Positions 51,582 through 61,562 of a stretch of DNA of 64,000 bases are shown here, one piece after another (positions within the stretch are counted from its first letter, which is position 1; each line of letters starts with the position of its first letter). Position numbers and translations under genes: made by a program. Source of the stretch: Ochrobactrum vermis (GTDB taxonomy: Bacteria; Pseudomonadota; Alphaproteobacteria; Rhizobiales; Rhizobiaceae). The notes below the pieces were generated by a model. It ran no database searches and was not told the DNA's origin. It saw only the letters and a program-made list of their open reading frames with translations. The stretch covers positions 1,984,001 through 2,048,000 of the forward strand of contig NZ_PCOC01000001.1 of NCBI RefSeq assembly GCF_002975205.1. Direction: 5' to 3'.

Positions 51582-52382
51582 ATGAGTCCGTTCGAAGTTC
51601 GTCAGGGAACCTCGCCCGTCATTCTGGGCCTGCCGCATACCGGAACCGATGTGCCGCAGGATATTTTTGCGCGGCTCAACGACAATGGCAGAATCCTCAC
51701 CGACACCGACTGGCATATTCACACGCTCTATGACGGCCTGATCGATGGCGCGACCATGGTGCGTGCAACCTTCCATCGCTATTGCATCGACGCCAATCGC
51801 GATCCGGCGGGCGCAAGCCTCTATCCGGGCCAGAACACCACGACGCTGATCCCGGAAACCGACTTTGACGGGCTTTCAATCTGGAAGGATGGAGAAGCGC
51901 CGACGGACGCCGATATTACCGACCGCATTGCGCGTTTTCACAAGCCCTATCACGAGGCATTGGCCGCCGAGATCGAACGGGTGAAGGCGATCCATGGCGT
52001 CGCCATCCTCTATGACTGCCATTCGATCCGCTCGCATATTCCGTTCCTGTTTGAAGGTAAATTGCCCGATTTCAACATCGGCACGGATATGGGCAAGACC
52101 TGCGATCCGACGATTGAGGCGGCGGCTGTCGAACTGACCGCCGGGGCAGAGGGTTACACGTCGATCCTCAATGGCCGCTTCAAGGGCGGCTGGACGACGC
52201 GTCATTACGGCAAGCCGGAAACCGGCGTCCACGCCATCCAGATGGAGCTTGCCCAATCGACCCATCTTGCGACCGAAGCTGTTCCCTTCGCCTATGACGA
52301 GGCCAAGGCGGACAGGCTGCGCGTCCATCTCAAAACCCTTTTGCAGCGGCTGGAAAAGCTTGCGCACGACCTGAAATCCTGA
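51582..52382 (+). CDS. hutG: N-formylglutamate deformylase
   Basis: 266 residues from the ATG at 51582, two bases after the hutH stop; a GTG at 51576 would overlap it. The enzyme cleaves N-formyl-L-glutamate to L-glutamate and formate. Seen: [11 protein letters not shown], the metal-binding [26 protein letters not shown] and the C-terminal [15 protein letters not shown]. It completes the five-step pathway with hutF. Confidence 0.95.
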   Translation: MSPFEVRQGTSPVILGLPHTGTDVPQDIFARLNDNGRILTDTDWHIHTLYDGLIDGATMVRATFHRYCIDANRDPAGASLYPGQNTTTLIPETDFDGLSIWKDGEAPTDADITDRIARFHKPYHEALAAEIERVKAIHGVAILYDCHSIRSHIPFLFEGKLPDFNIGTDMGKTCDPTIEAAAVELTAGAEGYTSILNGRFKGGWTTRHYGKPETGVHAIQMELAQSTHLATEAVPFAYDEAKADRLRVHLKTLLQRLEKLAHDLKS

Positions 52383-52392
52383 GGAGAACACC

Positions 52393-54066
52393 ATGTCAAA
52401 CCCACGCCATAACGAGCGCGAAGTCCGAGCGCCGCGCGGAGACGAACTCAACGCCAAGAGCTGGCTGACCGAAGCGCCGCTGCGCATGCTGATGAACAAT
52501 CTCGACCCCGATGTGGCCGAGCGTCCGCATGAGCTGGTGGTCTATGGCGGCATTGGCCGCGCTGCCCGCACCTGGGACGATTTCGACCGCATCGTCGCGA
52601 CCCTCAAGACGCTCAATGAAGACGAAACCCTGCTGGTGCAGTCTGGCAAGCCGGTCGGCGTTTTCCGCACCCACAAGGATGCGCCGCGTGTTCTGATCGC
52701 CAATTCCAATCTGGTGCCCCATTGGGCGACATGGGATCATTTCAACGAACTGGATAAGAAGGGTCTCGCCATGTATGGCCAGATGACCGCCGGTTCGTGG
52801 ATCTATATCGGCGCTCAGGGCATCGTTCAGGGCACTTACGAAACCTTTGTCGAGGCCGGTCGTCAGCATTTTGGCGGCAACCTCACCGGCAAGTGGATTC
52901 TGACCGGCGGCCTCGGCGGCATGGGCGGCGCACAGCCTCTCGCTGCAGTCATGGCTGGCGCCTGCTGCCTCGCGGTGGAATGCGACGAAACCCGCGCCGA
53001 CTTCCGTCTGCGCACCCGTTATGTCGATGAAAAGACCCACAGCCTGGACGAAGCGCTGGCCAGGATCGACGCCTGGACCAAGGCAGGCGAGGCAAAGTCG
53101 ATCGCACTGATCGGCAATGCGGCTGAAATCTTCCCGGAACTCGTCAAGCGCGGCGTGAAGCCGGATATCGTGACCGACCAGACCTCCGCGCATGATCCGG
53201 TACATGGCTATCTGCCACTCGACTGGACCGTGGCCGAATGGCGCGCAAAACAGGAAAGCGACCCGAAAGCCGTCGAAAAGGCCGCGCGCGCCTCAATGAA
53301 ACTGCATGTGCAGGCGATGGTCGATTTCTGGAACATGGGCATCCCGACGCTCGACTATGGCAACAATATCCGCCAAATGGCACTGGAAGAAGGCCTCGAA
53401 GACGCCTTTGCCTTCCCCGGCTTCGTGCCGGCCTATATTCGCCCGCTGTTTTGCCGCGGCATTGGCCCGTTCCGCTGGGCTGCCCTTTCCGGCGACCCGG
53501 AAGATATTGCGAAGACCGACGCCAAGGTGAAGGAACTGCTGCCGGACAACAAGCATCTGCACAACTGGCTCGACATGGCGAAAGAACGCATCGCGTTTCA
53601 GGGCCTGCCAGCGCGCATCTGCTGGGTCGGCCTTGGAGACCGCCATCGCCTCGGCCTCGCCTTCAACGAAATGGTCCGCAATGGCGAGCTGAAAGCGCCG
53701 ATCGTCATCGGTCGCGACCATCTCGACAGCGGCTCCGTCGCTTCGCCAAACCGCGAAACGGAAGCCATGAAGGACGGTTCGGATGCCGTGTCCGACTGGC
53801 CGTTGCTCAACGCCCTCCTCAACACCGCCTCGGGCGCAACCTGGGTGTCGCTGCATCACGGCGGTGGCGTCGGCATGGGCTTCAGCCAGCATGCGGGCAT
53901 GGTCATCTGCTGCGACGGCACGGAAGATGCGGATCGCCGTCTGGAGCGCGTCCTGTGGAACGACCCGGCAACCGGCGTCATGCGCCATGCCGATGCGGGC
54001 TACGAAGAAGCGCTCGACTGGGCCAAGCAGCAGGGCCTGCGCCTGCCCGGCATTCTGGGGAACTGA
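52393..54066 (+). CDS. hutU: Urocanate hydratase
   Basis: 557 residues. Adds water to urocanate, giving imidazolonepropionate, with a tightly bound NAD. Recognisable parts: [16 protein letters not shown], the NAD loop [54 protein letters not shown] with the conserved Cys, and [26 protein letters not shown] site precedes the ATG. Confidence 0.97.
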   Translation: MSNPRHNEREVRAPRGDELNAKSWLTEAPLRMLMNNLDPDVAERPHELVVYGGIGRAARTWDDFDRIVATLKTLNEDETLLVQSGKPVGVFRTHKDAPRVLIANSNLVPHWATWDHFNELDKKGLAMYGQMTAGSWIYIGAQGIVQGTYETFVEAGRQHFGGNLTGKWILTGGLGGMGGAQPLAAVMAGACCLAVECDETRADFRLRTRYVDEKTHSLDEALARIDAWTKAGEAKSIALIGNAAEIFPELVKRGVKPDIVTDQTSAHDPVHGYLPLDWTVAEWRAKQESDPKAVEKAARASMKLHVQAMVDFWNMGIPTLDYGNNIRQMALEEGLEDAFAFPGFVPAYIRPLFCRGIGPFRWAALSGDPEDIAKTDAKVKELLPDNKHLHNWLDMAKERIAFQGLPARICWVGLGDRHRLGLAFNEMVRNGELKAPIVIGRDHLDSGSVASPNRETEAMKDGSDAVSDWPLLNALLNTASGATWVSLHHGGGVGMGFSQHAGMVICCDGTEDADRRLERVLWNDPATGVMRHADAGYEEALDWAKQQGLRLPGILGN

Positions 54067-54072
54067 GGTCGA

Positions 54073-54651
54073 ATGGCCGTCACTCTTCTCAAGGCCGAAA
54101 ATCATCGCCGCATGCCGTGGAAAAACGGCGGCGGCGTGACGGTCGAGATCGCCGTCCACCCGCAAGGCGCATCTGTCGATGATTTCGACTGGCGCATCTC
54201 CATGGCGAGCGTCGCAAATGACGGCCCGTTTTCGGTCTTCCCCGGCATCGACCGCACCTTGTCGGTGCTGGAGGGCGATGGCATCGTGCTCGATGTCGAA
54301 GGCCAGAAAAGCACCCTCACCCGTCAAAGCGCGCCCTTGGCCTTTGCCGCAGACAGCCATTCGGCTGCACGCCTGATCGGCTCTGCCATCACAGACCTCA
54401 ATGTCATGACCCGGCGCGGGCGTTTTGCTCATAGGGTCCAGCGCCTACCCGTCGGCGGCACCACACTGACGCAGGCCAACGGCGATCCGACGCTTCTTTT
54501 CTGTGCCGAAGGTCAGATCGATCTCATATCTGCCGGAAAGGCCATGAAACTTGCGAAACTTGATTGCGCGGTTTTAACGAACTGCGACGCCTTGCCTCTT
54601 GAACTAAAGGGGAAGGGAGACGCCTACCTGATCTCGATTAGCGCAATCTGA
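54073..54651 (+). CDS. hutD: HutD family cupin protein
   Basis: 192 residues. Bicupin-like HutD/Ves family, with NHRRMPWKNGGGVTVEIAVHP near the N-terminus and SMASVANDGPFSVFPGIDRTL, both typical. The function is not settled; work in Pseudomonas suggests it tunes hut expression by setting an upper limit on induction. It ends the hut operon, six bases after hutU. Confidence 0.93.
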   Translation: MAVTLLKAENHRRMPWKNGGGVTVEIAVHPQGASVDDFDWRISMASVANDGPFSVFPGIDRTLSVLEGDGIVLDVEGQKSTLTRQSAPLAFAADSHSAARLIGSAITDLNVMTRRGRFAHRVQRLPVGGTTLTQANGDPTLLFCAEGQIDLISAGKAMKLAKLDCAVLTNCDALPLELKGKGDAYLISISAI

Positions 54652-54670
54652 TCAGTATCTTACGACTGCC

Positions 54671-54767
54671 CTGGAGAGAAACGGGAGTTTAAAGATACGC
54701 GACGAACTCTCTGGACAGACGATACGGTCCTGTTAATTTGGCAGGAGTTAAGAGACAACAAAGTCTC
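54671..54767 (+). promoter_or_regulatory. Structured leader before the NitT/TauT-type importer
   Basis: The 137-base gap after hutD contains successive hairpins: GAGTT-N15-AACTC (54685-54709), TCCTG-N9-CAGGA (54728-54746) and GAGAC-N6-GTCTC (54752-54767), then AAAGGGG before the start. I do not recognise a known riboswitch. Confidence 0.35.
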
Positions 54768-54788
54768 ACTATAAAAGGGGTACTACAC

Positions 54789-55733
54789 ATGAAGAAAACA
54801 TTGCTTGCCGGGGCAGCAATAGCAGCTTTCACTTTTGTGTCTGCCGCGCACGCTGAAACAGCCGTTTCGCTCGGCTTTTCCGGCTGGACCGGCTTCGCAC
54901 CGCTGACGCTGGCCAAGGAAGCCGGAATTTTCAAGAAGAACGGCCTCGATGTCACGCTGACCAAGATTCCGCAGGCAAGCCGTCATCTAGCGCTGGCTTC
55001 CGGTGACATCCAGTGCGCAGCAACCACGGTCGAGACGTGGATTGTCTGGAACGCGGCGGGTGTTAAATCCAAACAGATTTTCCAGATGGATAAATCTTAC
55101 GGCGCCGACGGCATTGCAGTGCGTGCCGACGTAAACTCCTTCGCCGATCTGAAAGGCAAGACGGTTGCCGCTTCGGCACCGGGCACATCGCCTTACTTCT
55201 TTCTCGCCTTCATGCTTGCCAAGAACGGCATGACCACCAAGGACGTCAAGGTTGTCAACATGGAGCCGGGACCGGCAGCACAGGCTTTCGTGGCTGGCCA
55301 GAATGACGCCGCCATGACCTATGAGCCTTATCTGTCCACCGTGCGCGCAGCACCCGACAAGGGCAAGATTCTCGCCACCACGCTCGAATATCCAGCTGTC
55401 ATGGACACGGTCGGCTGCACACCGGACTTCCTCGAAAAGAACCCGGATGCTGCAAAGGCGCTTGCCACCAGCTATTTCGAAGCGCTTGAAATGATCGCTG
55501 CGGACCCGGCCAAATCCTACGAAATCATGGGCAAGGATGTGAAGCAGTCGGGCGAACAATTCGGCCAATCGGCAGCCTATCTGCGCTGGCAGGACAAAGC
55601 AGCAAATCAGAAGTTCTTCGAGAAGGAATTCAAGGAATTCTCGACTGAAGCTGCCGATCTCCTGCTGCAGGCAGGTGTTATCAAATCGAAGCCCAATCTC
55701 GATGATATCGTCGATACGAGCTTTATCAAGTAA
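54789..55733 (+). CDS. ABC importer periplasmic binding protein (NitT/TauT type)
   Basis: 314 residues from the ATG at 54789, after AAAGGGG; signal peptide MKKTLLAGAAIAAFTFVS with cleavage near AHA. SsuA/TauA/ThiY-like mature domain: GWTGFAPLTLAKEAGIFKKNGLD, GDIQCAATTVETWI, LKGKTVAASAPGTSPYFFLA and FVAGQNDAAMTYEPYLS. The ligand could be taurine, another sulfonate, a pyrimidine or similar; nothing in the sequence decides. Its permease and ATPase genes follow, separated by a family A repeat. The position after hutD makes a link to histidine or urocanate possible but unproven. Confidence 0.9.
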   Translation: MKKTLLAGAAIAAFTFVSAAHAETAVSLGFSGWTGFAPLTLAKEAGIFKKNGLDVTLTKIPQASRHLALASGDIQCAATTVETWIVWNAAGVKSKQIFQMDKSYGADGIAVRADVNSFADLKGKTVAASAPGTSPYFFLAFMLAKNGMTTKDVKVVNMEPGPAAQAFVAGQNDAAMTYEPYLSTVRAAPDKGKILATTLEYPAVMDTVGCTPDFLEKNPDAAKALATSYFEALEMIAADPAKSYEIMGKDVKQSGEQFGQSAAYLRWQDKAANQKFFEKEFKEFSTEAADLLLQAGVIKSKPNLDDIVDTSFIK

Positions 55734-55809
55734 CACCGCTTCATGGGCTAGCCCGGACATAACGTCCGGGCTTCCCATTTCCGTCCGTAGAGCGAGGCGG
55801 ATACGCGAC

Positions 55810-55914
55810 TAGAGCGCGTTTCGATCTGATTGAATCAGATCAGCGCTCTAAATATTTGTTTTGAACCGCGCATCTTTTCCGAAAGCCGTTTCACACGTTT
55901 CGGGCTGCGCTCTA
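55810..55914. repeat. Family A repeat, copy A4 (reverse orientation, inside an operon)
   Basis: Module 2 (TAGAGCGCGTTTCGATCTGA to CAGATCAGCGCTCTA, 55810-55850) comes first and module 1 follows inverted (GCGCATCTTTTCCGAAAGCC to GGGCTGCGCTCTA, 55868-55914). It separates the binding-protein gene from its permease gene. Confidence 0.8.
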
Positions 55915-55927
55915 AACGGAAAAATAT

Positions 55928-56701
55928 ATGCAGCCCTTGCAGCCGATAGGCAGTCAGGCCCGGATATTACTGGGCATTCTATTCTTCGTTCTCTTCTTTG
56001 CGTTCTGGGGCGTCGCCACTCTGGGCGGTTTCGTTTCTCCAACATTTCTCGCCGATCCCATCACAATGGTGAAGGATGGATGGGACCTGATTGCCAATCA
56101 GGGCTTCCTGTCCGATATCGGCATGACGGTCTGGCGCGTACTGGGTGGGTTCGTTCTGGCAAGCCTCGTTGCCATCCCCCTTGGGATAGCCATGGGCGCC
56201 TACAAGCCCATCGAAGCGCTGCTGGAGCCCTTCGTCTCCTTCGCACGCTATCTTCCCGCTTCGGCTTTCGTGCCGCTCTTGATCCTGTGGTCCGGCATTG
56301 GCGAAACCCAGAAACTGCTCGTCATCTTCATCGGCGCCGTGTTCCAGATCATCCTCATGATCGCGGTGACCGTTGCCAATACCCGCCGCGATCTGGTCGA
56401 AGCAGCTTATACGCTCGGCGCGTCGAACCGCGGCATCATCCGCCGCGTCCTCATGCCGGCCAGCGCCCCGGACATAGCCGAAACGCTGCGTCTCGTGCTC
56501 GGCTGGGCCTGGACGTATGTAATCGTCGCCGAACTCATCGGCGCATCGTCGGGCATCGGCTACATGATCATCAATAGTCAGGCGCTGATGGCCACCGGCC
56601 AGATCATTTTCGGCATCATAGTCATCGGCGTGATCGGCCTGATCTCGGATCTTGCCTTCAAATATTTCAACCGCTGGCTCTTTGCATGGAGATTCGCATA
56701 A
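55928..56701 (+). CDS. ABC importer permease (NitT/TauT type)
   Basis: 257 residues, six hydrophobic segments. The EAA loop is visible as LVEAAYTLGASNRGIIRRVLMPASAPDI (located at about 158-185). N-terminal membrane segment ILLGILFFVLFFAFWGV. It forms the channel for the importer with the binding protein upstream and the ATPase downstream, whose ATG overlaps its stop (TAATG). Confidence 0.92.
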   Translation: MQPLQPIGSQARILLGILFFVLFFAFWGVATLGGFVSPTFLADPITMVKDGWDLIANQGFLSDIGMTVWRVLGGFVLASLVAIPLGIAMGAYKPIEALLEPFVSFARYLPASAFVPLLILWSGIGETQKLLVIFIGAVFQIILMIAVTVANTRRDLVEAAYTLGASNRGIIRRVLMPASAPDIAETLRLVLGWAWTYVIVAELIGASSGIGYMIINSQALMATGQIIFGIIVIGVIGLISDLAFKYFNRWLFAWRFA

Positions 56702-57504
56702 TGGTTACGAAAAGCGACCACGAACTCGTCATCAAGGGCGTGAGCCGCACCTTTCCGGGTGTGCATGGCGGCAAGCCGACACTGGCATTGCAACCGACCG
56801 ATCTCGTCATCCCGAAGAACGATTTCGTCACTGTCCTTGGCCCTTCGGGCTGCGGCAAGTCTACATTGCTGCGCATCATCGCCGGTCTCGACAAGCCGAC
56901 CACCGGCACGGTGACGCTGGAAGGCAAGCCGGTTACCGGCCCCGGTGCCGATCGCGGTATGGTGTTCCAGTCTTACACGCTGTTTCCATGGCTCACCATC
57001 CGCCAGAATGTCGGCTTCGGCCTGCGCGAAAAGGGTATGCCGGAAAGAGAGGCTCGTGAAATCGTCGACAGCTATATCGACAAGGTCGGTTTGCGTGGTT
57101 TTGAAGATCATTGGCCCAACCAGCTTTCAGGCGGCATGCAGCAGCGCACAGCCATCGCCCGCGCGCTTGCCAACGATCCGAAGATCCTGTTGCTCGACGA
57201 GCCCTTCGGTGCACTCGACAACCAGACGCGCGGACTGATGCAGGAATTGCTGCTCGGCATCTGGGAACGCGAGCATAAGACCGTGATCTTCGTCACCCAC
57301 GACATTGAGGAAGCGATCTTCATGGCGACACGCGTAGTCACGATGACCGCCCGCCCCGGCAAGATCAAATCGATCACGCCGGTCGACATTGCCCATCCGC
57401 GCTCCTACCACGTCAAGGCGAGCCTGGAATTCTCGGAACTACGCCTCAAGCTCACGGAAGAAATCCGCAGCGAAGCCATTGAAGCGGCCAGGCAGGCTGC
57501 CTGA
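56701..57504 (+). CDS. ABC importer ATP-binding protein (NitT/TauT type)
   Basis: 267 residues from the ATG at 56701, which has GGAG ten bases upstream; an ATG at 56686 is possible. Walker A GPSGCGKST, Q-loop FQSYTLFPWLT, signature LSGGMQQRTAIARAL, Walker B LLLDEPFGALDNQT, H-loop VTHDIEEA. Closest to SsuB/TauB/NrtD. Last gene of the importer operon; a strong terminator follows. Confidence 0.94.
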   Translation: MVTKSDHELVIKGVSRTFPGVHGGKPTLALQPTDLVIPKNDFVTVLGPSGCGKSTLLRIIAGLDKPTTGTVTLEGKPVTGPGADRGMVFQSYTLFPWLTIRQNVGFGLREKGMPEREAREIVDSYIDKVGLRGFEDHWPNQLSGGMQQRTAIARALANDPKILLLDEPFGALDNQTRGLMQELLLGIWEREHKTVIFVTHDIEEAIFMATRVVTMTARPGKIKSITPVDIAHPRSYHVKASLEFSELRLKLTEEIRSEAIEAARQAA

Positions 57505-57540
57505 AAATAATTGTTCCTACAAAATATCGAGTGGATTATG

Positions 57541-57576
57541 AAAGGGCTGCGACATTTGTCGCGGCCCTTTCTTTTC
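57541..57576 (+). terminator. Intrinsic terminator after the importer operon
   Basis: AAAGGGCTGCGAC-attt-GTCGCGGCCCTTT: 13 pairs with one G-U wobble, followed by CTTTTC, ending 15 bases before the next gene's ATG. Confidence 0.8.
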
Positions 57577-57591
57577 AGGACAGATCCCACC

Positions 57592-58473
57592 ATGGCCGTT
57601 TCAGCAGAAGACCTTGAGAACCGTATTGTCTATGTCAACGGTGACTATGTTGCCGCGCGCGATGCCCGCATTTCCATCTTCGACCGAGGCTTTCTTTTCG
57701 GCGACGGCATTTATGAAGTGACCGCCGTGCTGGAGGGCAAGCTGATCGACAGCGGCCCGCATATGACGCGCCTGCGCCGCTCCACCGGCGAAATCGGCAT
57801 TCCGATGCCGCTAAGCGAAGACGAGATCGTCGCTATCGAGCGCGAGCTGGTGCGCCGCAACAATCTGACCGAAGGTCTGGTCTATCTGCAGGTGACACGC
57901 GGCGACGGACGCGACCGCGATTTCGTACCGGCGAAAGGCATAAGGCCTTCGGTCGTTCTGTTCACGCAGGAGACCAACCTGCTCGACAAGCCTGCGCTCA
58001 AAACCGGTGCCCGCGTGCTCTCGCTGGAAGATCTGCGCTGGAAGCGCCGCGATATCAAGACAGTGTGCCTGCTGCCGCAGGCGCTGGCCAAGGAAATCGC
58101 CAAGAATGCCGGTTGCGACGAAGCCTGGATGATTGAAGACGGGTACGTCACCGAAGGCGCATCGTCCACCGCCTATATCGTGACCGAGGATGATGTTGTC
58201 GTCACGCGCCCCAACAGCAACGCCATCCTGCCCGGCTGCACGCGCCTGTCACTGCTGCAACTGATCGCCGAGACCGGCATGAAACTGGAAGAACGCCTGT
58301 TCACCATCGATGAAGCCTATGCGGCGAAGGAAGCTTTCCTCACAAGTGCCGGAACTTTCGTCACCCCGATCACCGTCATTGACGACAAGACTATCGGAAC
58401 GGGCGAGCCCGGCCCGGTCGCCCAGCGCCTGCGCGAGATTTATCTCGACCACGCCCGCCGCACGGCGATCTGA
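57592..58473 (+). CDS. dat: D-amino acid aminotransferase
   Basis: 293 residues from the ATG at 57592, ten bases after AGGA; the longer open frame crosses a terminator and is unlikely. Fold-type IV PLP enzyme exchanging amino groups between D-amino acids and 2-oxo acids. Seen: YVNGDYVAARDARISIFDRGFLFGDGIYE (located at residues 14-42), the PLP lysine in RRDIKTVCLLPQALAKE, the Glu in MIEDGYVTEGASSTAYIV, and NAILPGCTRLSLLQL. A branched-chain aminotransferase is excluded by length and the D-specific motifs, with modest certainty. Confidence 0.88.
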   Translation: MAVSAEDLENRIVYVNGDYVAARDARISIFDRGFLFGDGIYEVTAVLEGKLIDSGPHMTRLRRSTGEIGIPMPLSEDEIVAIERELVRRNNLTEGLVYLQVTRGDGRDRDFVPAKGIRPSVVLFTQETNLLDKPALKTGARVLSLEDLRWKRRDIKTVCLLPQALAKEIAKNAGCDEAWMIEDGYVTEGASSTAYIVTEDDVVVTRPNSNAILPGCTRLSLLQLIAETGMKLEERLFTIDEAYAAKEAFLTSAGTFVTPITVIDDKTIGTGEPGPVAQRLREIYLDHARRTAI

Positions 58474-58497
58474 TCGGCCTCCATTCCTGAGGCGAAG

Positions 58498-58621
58498 GAG
58501 ATTTTGGTTATGACGTGACGAAAAGAGTGTTCTTTCGAGAACCGGAGCGGAACGTACTAAAGGTACGTGAGCACCGGAAGCAAGAAAAACGCTCTTTGCA
58601 GTCCGTCAGAGCCGAAATATC
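58498..58621. repeat. Family B intergenic repeat, copy B2
   Basis: Same ordered blocks as B1, including GAGAACCGG, CGTACTNNNNGTACGTGA, CCGGAAGC, CTTTGCAG and CCGTCAGAGCC. It fills the gap between the converging dat and gguB genes. Confidence 0.8.
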
Positions 58622-58627
58622 CTCGCC

Positions 58628-59818
58628 TCAGCGTTTCTGGTTATAGACGTCGATACACACCGCCCCCAGCAGCACGATACCCTTGATGACCTGCTGATAG
58701 TCGATGCCGATGCCGAGGATGGACATGCCGTTGTTCATCACGCCCATGATCAGCGCGCCGATCACCGCACCGGTCACACGACCCACACCGCCATAAGCCG
58801 ATGCGCCGCCGATGAAGCAGGCTGCGATCACGTCCAGTTCGAAGCCGATACCGGCCTTGGGCGTTGCCGTATTCAGACGCGCCGCAAAAACCAGACCGGC
58901 CAGAGCCGCCAGCACGCCCATATTGACAAAAGCGAGGAAGGTCAGCCGCTCGGTCTTCACGCCGGAAAGCTTGGCCGCATGGCGGTTGCCGCCGACCGCA
59001 TAGATCTGGCGACCGATCACCGTGCGATTGGTGAGGAATGCATAGGCCGCAATCAGCACCGCCATGATGATCAGCACATTCGGTAGGCCGCGATGCATGG
59101 AAATCAGCAGCGACAGATAAGCAATGGCCGCAAAAAACAGAATGTTCTTGATAACGAACAGGCCGAACGGCTCCGTTTCCACCTCATGCGCGATATGGCG
59201 CTGACGCGACTTCACATTCTGCCAGATCATGAACCCGGCCAGAAGCACGCCTATGATGAGCGATGTCAGGTAGACGCCGCCCGTCGTGCTGATGATTTCC
59301 GGAATGAAGCCGGACGAGAGTTTCTGGAACACGACCGGGAACGGGCCGACAGACTGGCCGCCAAGCACAGCAAGTGTCAGGCCCTTGAAGACCAGCATGC
59401 CCGCCAGCGTCACGATAAACGACGGTATGTTGAAATAGGCAACCCAGAACCCCTGCAACGCACCGATCAGCCCGCCAACCAGCAGGCAGAGAATGGCAGC
59501 GATAGGGAACGGTACGCCCCAATGCACCATCATTACCGCAGCTAGCGCACCGATGAAACCGCAGACCGAACCGACCGACAGGTCGATATGGCCGGTCACG
59601 ATGATCAGCAGCATGCCGAGCGCCATGATGACGATATAGCTGTTCTGCAACACCAGATTGGTGAGGTTCAGCGGCTTCATCAGCACGCCGCCTGTAACAA
59701 TCTGGAAGAAAATCATGATCGCAACCAGCGAGAGCAGCATCCCGGATTCGCGCAGATTGTTCTTGAGATAACGCCCCACGCTGCTTGTCTGGCTGCTTCC
59801 GATGATATTCTCGCTCAT
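58628..59818 (-). CDS. gguB: Multiple-sugar ABC importer permease (GguB/MmsB type)
   Basis: 396 residues, about ten membrane segments. Permease of the ribose/xylose type with [40 protein letters not shown] and the cytoplasmic [18 protein letters not shown], followed by [22 protein letters not shown]. These match GguB of the Agrobacterium chvE-gguAB system. The start overlaps the gguA stop (ATGA). It imports aldoses such as galactose, arabinose, xylose or glucose bound by the ChvE-like protein. Confidence 0.94.
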   Translation of the reverse strand: MSENIIGSSQTSSVGRYLKNNLRESGMLLSLVAIMIFFQIVTGGVLMKPLNLTNLVLQNSYIVIMALGMLLIIVTGHIDLSVGSVCGFIGALAAVMMVHWGVPFPIAAILCLLVGGLIGALQGFWVAYFNIPSFIVTLAGMLVFKGLTLAVLGGQSVGPFPVVFQKLSSGFIPEIISTTGGVYLTSLIIGVLLAGFMIWQNVKSRQRHIAHEVETEPFGLFVIKNILFFAAIAYLSLLISMHRGLPNVLIIMAVLIAAYAFLTNRTVIGRQIYAVGGNRHAAKLSGVKTERLTFLAFVNMGVLAALAGLVFAARLNTATPKAGIGFELDVIAACFIGGASAYGGVGRVTGAVIGALIMGVMNNGMSILGIGIDYQQVIKGIVLLGAVCIDVYNQKR

Positions 59819-61407
59819 TGCCGTTTTCCCTTGTTCTGCATGATAGCGCGCATGATGTTTTCCTGCGTTGCCTCTTCGCCGGCGACTTCGCCGACGAAAG
59901 CGCCTTCATGCATGACGACGATGCGGTCACAGATGCCGATCAGTTCCGGCATTTCCGAAGAAATGACGACCACGCCCTTGCCGCTCTCCGCCAGTGAATT
60001 GATGATAGTGTAAATGTCGTATTTCGCGCCGATATCGATGCCGCGCGTCGGCTCATCGAGGATGAGCACATCCGGTCCGGTGAACAGCCATTTCGACAGC
60101 ACCACCTTCTGCTGATTGCCGCCCGAAAGCGTGCCGGTCTGCTGAAAGACATTGTGGCTGCGGATGCTCATCTGGTTGCGATAGTCGCCGGCAACCTTCA
60201 TTTCGCGAATATCGTCGATGACGCCCTTCGGGCTGACGCCGCGCAGATTGGCCAGCGAGATGTTGCGCGAAATGTTTTCGCCCAGCACGAGGCCAAGCTT
60301 CTTGCGATCCTCGGTCACATAGGCAAGCCCGGACTTGATCGCCCGCGCTACGGTGGAAATATCCGCGGCCTTGCCGTTGATACGGGCCTCGCCGGTGATA
60401 TTCGTGCCCCAGGAGCGACCGAACAGGCTCATGGCGAATTCGGTGCGGCCCGCGCCCATCAGGCCTGCAATGCCGACGATTTCGCCCGCCTTGACCTTGA
60501 ACGACACGTTCTTGACCGAATGGCGCTCCGGATGCAGCGGATGATAGACCGACCAGTTGTCGACCTCCAAAATCACATCGCCGATCTTCGGCTCGCGCTT
60601 CGGATAGCGGCTTTCCAGATCGCGATCGACCATCTTGCGGATGATATCGTCTTCCTCGACCTCGCCTGCATGACAATCGAGCGTCGCCACGGCCTTGCCG
60701 TCGCGCAAAACGGTAATCTTGTCGGCAACTTCGCGAATTTCATTGAGCTTGTGCGAAATCAGGATCGACGTGATGCCCTGCGTGCGAAACTCCTTCAGGA
60801 GCGTCAGAAGCGCTGCACTGTCCGTTTCGTTCAGGCTGGCCGTCGGTTCATCGAGGATCAGCAAGCGCACACGCTTTGACAGCGCCTTGGCGATTTCCAC
60901 CAGCTGCTGCTTGCCGATACCAATATCGGTGATCAGCGTATCGGGCGATTCCGACAGGCCTACCTTCTTCAAAAGGTCCCGCGTGCGCATATGCACGGCA
61001 CTGCGGTCGATGACGCCATGGCTCGCCGGTGGATTGACCAGAAAAATATTTTCCGCAATCGACATCAGCGGGATCAGCGCCAGTTCCTGATGGATGATGA
61101 CGATGCCGAGCGCTTCGGAATCGTTAATGTCGCGAAACTGCCGTTCTTCTCCGTCGAAGAAGATCGAGCCTTCATAGCTGCCGTGCGGATAGACCCCCGA
61201 CAGCACCTTCATCAGCGTGGATTTGCCCGCGCCGTTTTCGCCGACAAATGCGTGAATCTCCCCCGGCATGACCGTGAAATTGACGTCGCTCAACGCCTTC
61301 ACGACCCCGAAGGATTTGCTGATGCCACGCATTTCAAGAATAGGTTTGCCAGCATCATCCGGCTGGCCACCCTGCTCGTGCAGCGGGACAGGATTGGCTA
61401 CATTCAT
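59815..61407 (-). CDS. gguA: Multiple-sugar ABC importer ATP-binding protein (GguA/MmsA type)
   Basis: 530 residues, two fused ATPase halves. First half: Walker [17 protein letters not shown], signature [16 protein letters not shown] and [15 protein letters not shown]. Second half: degenerate Walker A region [16 protein letters not shown], signature [15 protein letters not shown] and [13 protein letters not shown]. This is the usual CUT2 sugar importer design. A hairpin separates it from the upstream chvE gene. Confidence 0.95.
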   Translation of the reverse strand: MNVANPVPLHEQGGQPDDAGKPILEMRGISKSFGVVKALSDVNFTVMPGEIHAFVGENGAGKSTLMKVLSGVYPHGSYEGSIFFDGEERQFRDINDSEALGIVIIHQELALIPLMSIAENIFLVNPPASHGVIDRSAVHMRTRDLLKKVGLSESPDTLITDIGIGKQQLVEIAKALSKRVRLLILDEPTASLNETDSAALLTLLKEFRTQGITSILISHKLNEIREVADKITVLRDGKAVATLDCHAGEVEEDDIIRKMVDRDLESRYPKREPKIGDVILEVDNWSVYHPLHPERHSVKNVSFKVKAGEIVGIAGLMGAGRTEFAMSLFGRSWGTNITGEARINGKAADISTVARAIKSGLAYVTEDRKKLGLVLGENISRNISLANLRGVSPKGVIDDIREMKVAGDYRNQMSIRSHNVFQQTGTLSGGNQQKVVLSKWLFTGPDVLILDEPTRGIDIGAKYDIYTIINSLAESGKGVVVISSEMPELIGICDRIVVMHEGAFVGEVAGEEATQENIMRAIMQNKGKRQ

Positions 61408-61478
61408 CGCTCACTCCCATTTCAGTTTCTGCGGCCATTGCCCCAGCAAAAAGACAACGTTGTCAATCGCCGAGCCTA

Positions 61479-61498
61479 CCCCAGCCGAAAGACTGGGG
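61479..61498 (-). other. Intercistronic hairpin between chvE and gguA
   Basis: CCCCAG-ccgaaaga-CTGGGG in the 155-base gap. Such stem-loops between a binding-protein gene and the rest of an importer operon often lower distal expression or protect the upstream mRNA. Confidence 0.55.
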
Positions 61499-61562
61499 AT
61501 TTGGGGGCAATGGCTTGCAGAAAAGCTCCGGCCATATCCTCCGATACGCCCGGAACGACAGA

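Noticed and set aside
53293..54432. 379-codon frame antisense to hutU and hutD
   Set aside because: Spans two real genes of the hut operon and has no domain.
57511..57591. 27-codon extension of the D-amino acid aminotransferase
   Set aside because: It would translate through a strong intrinsic terminator hairpin and has no family counterpart.
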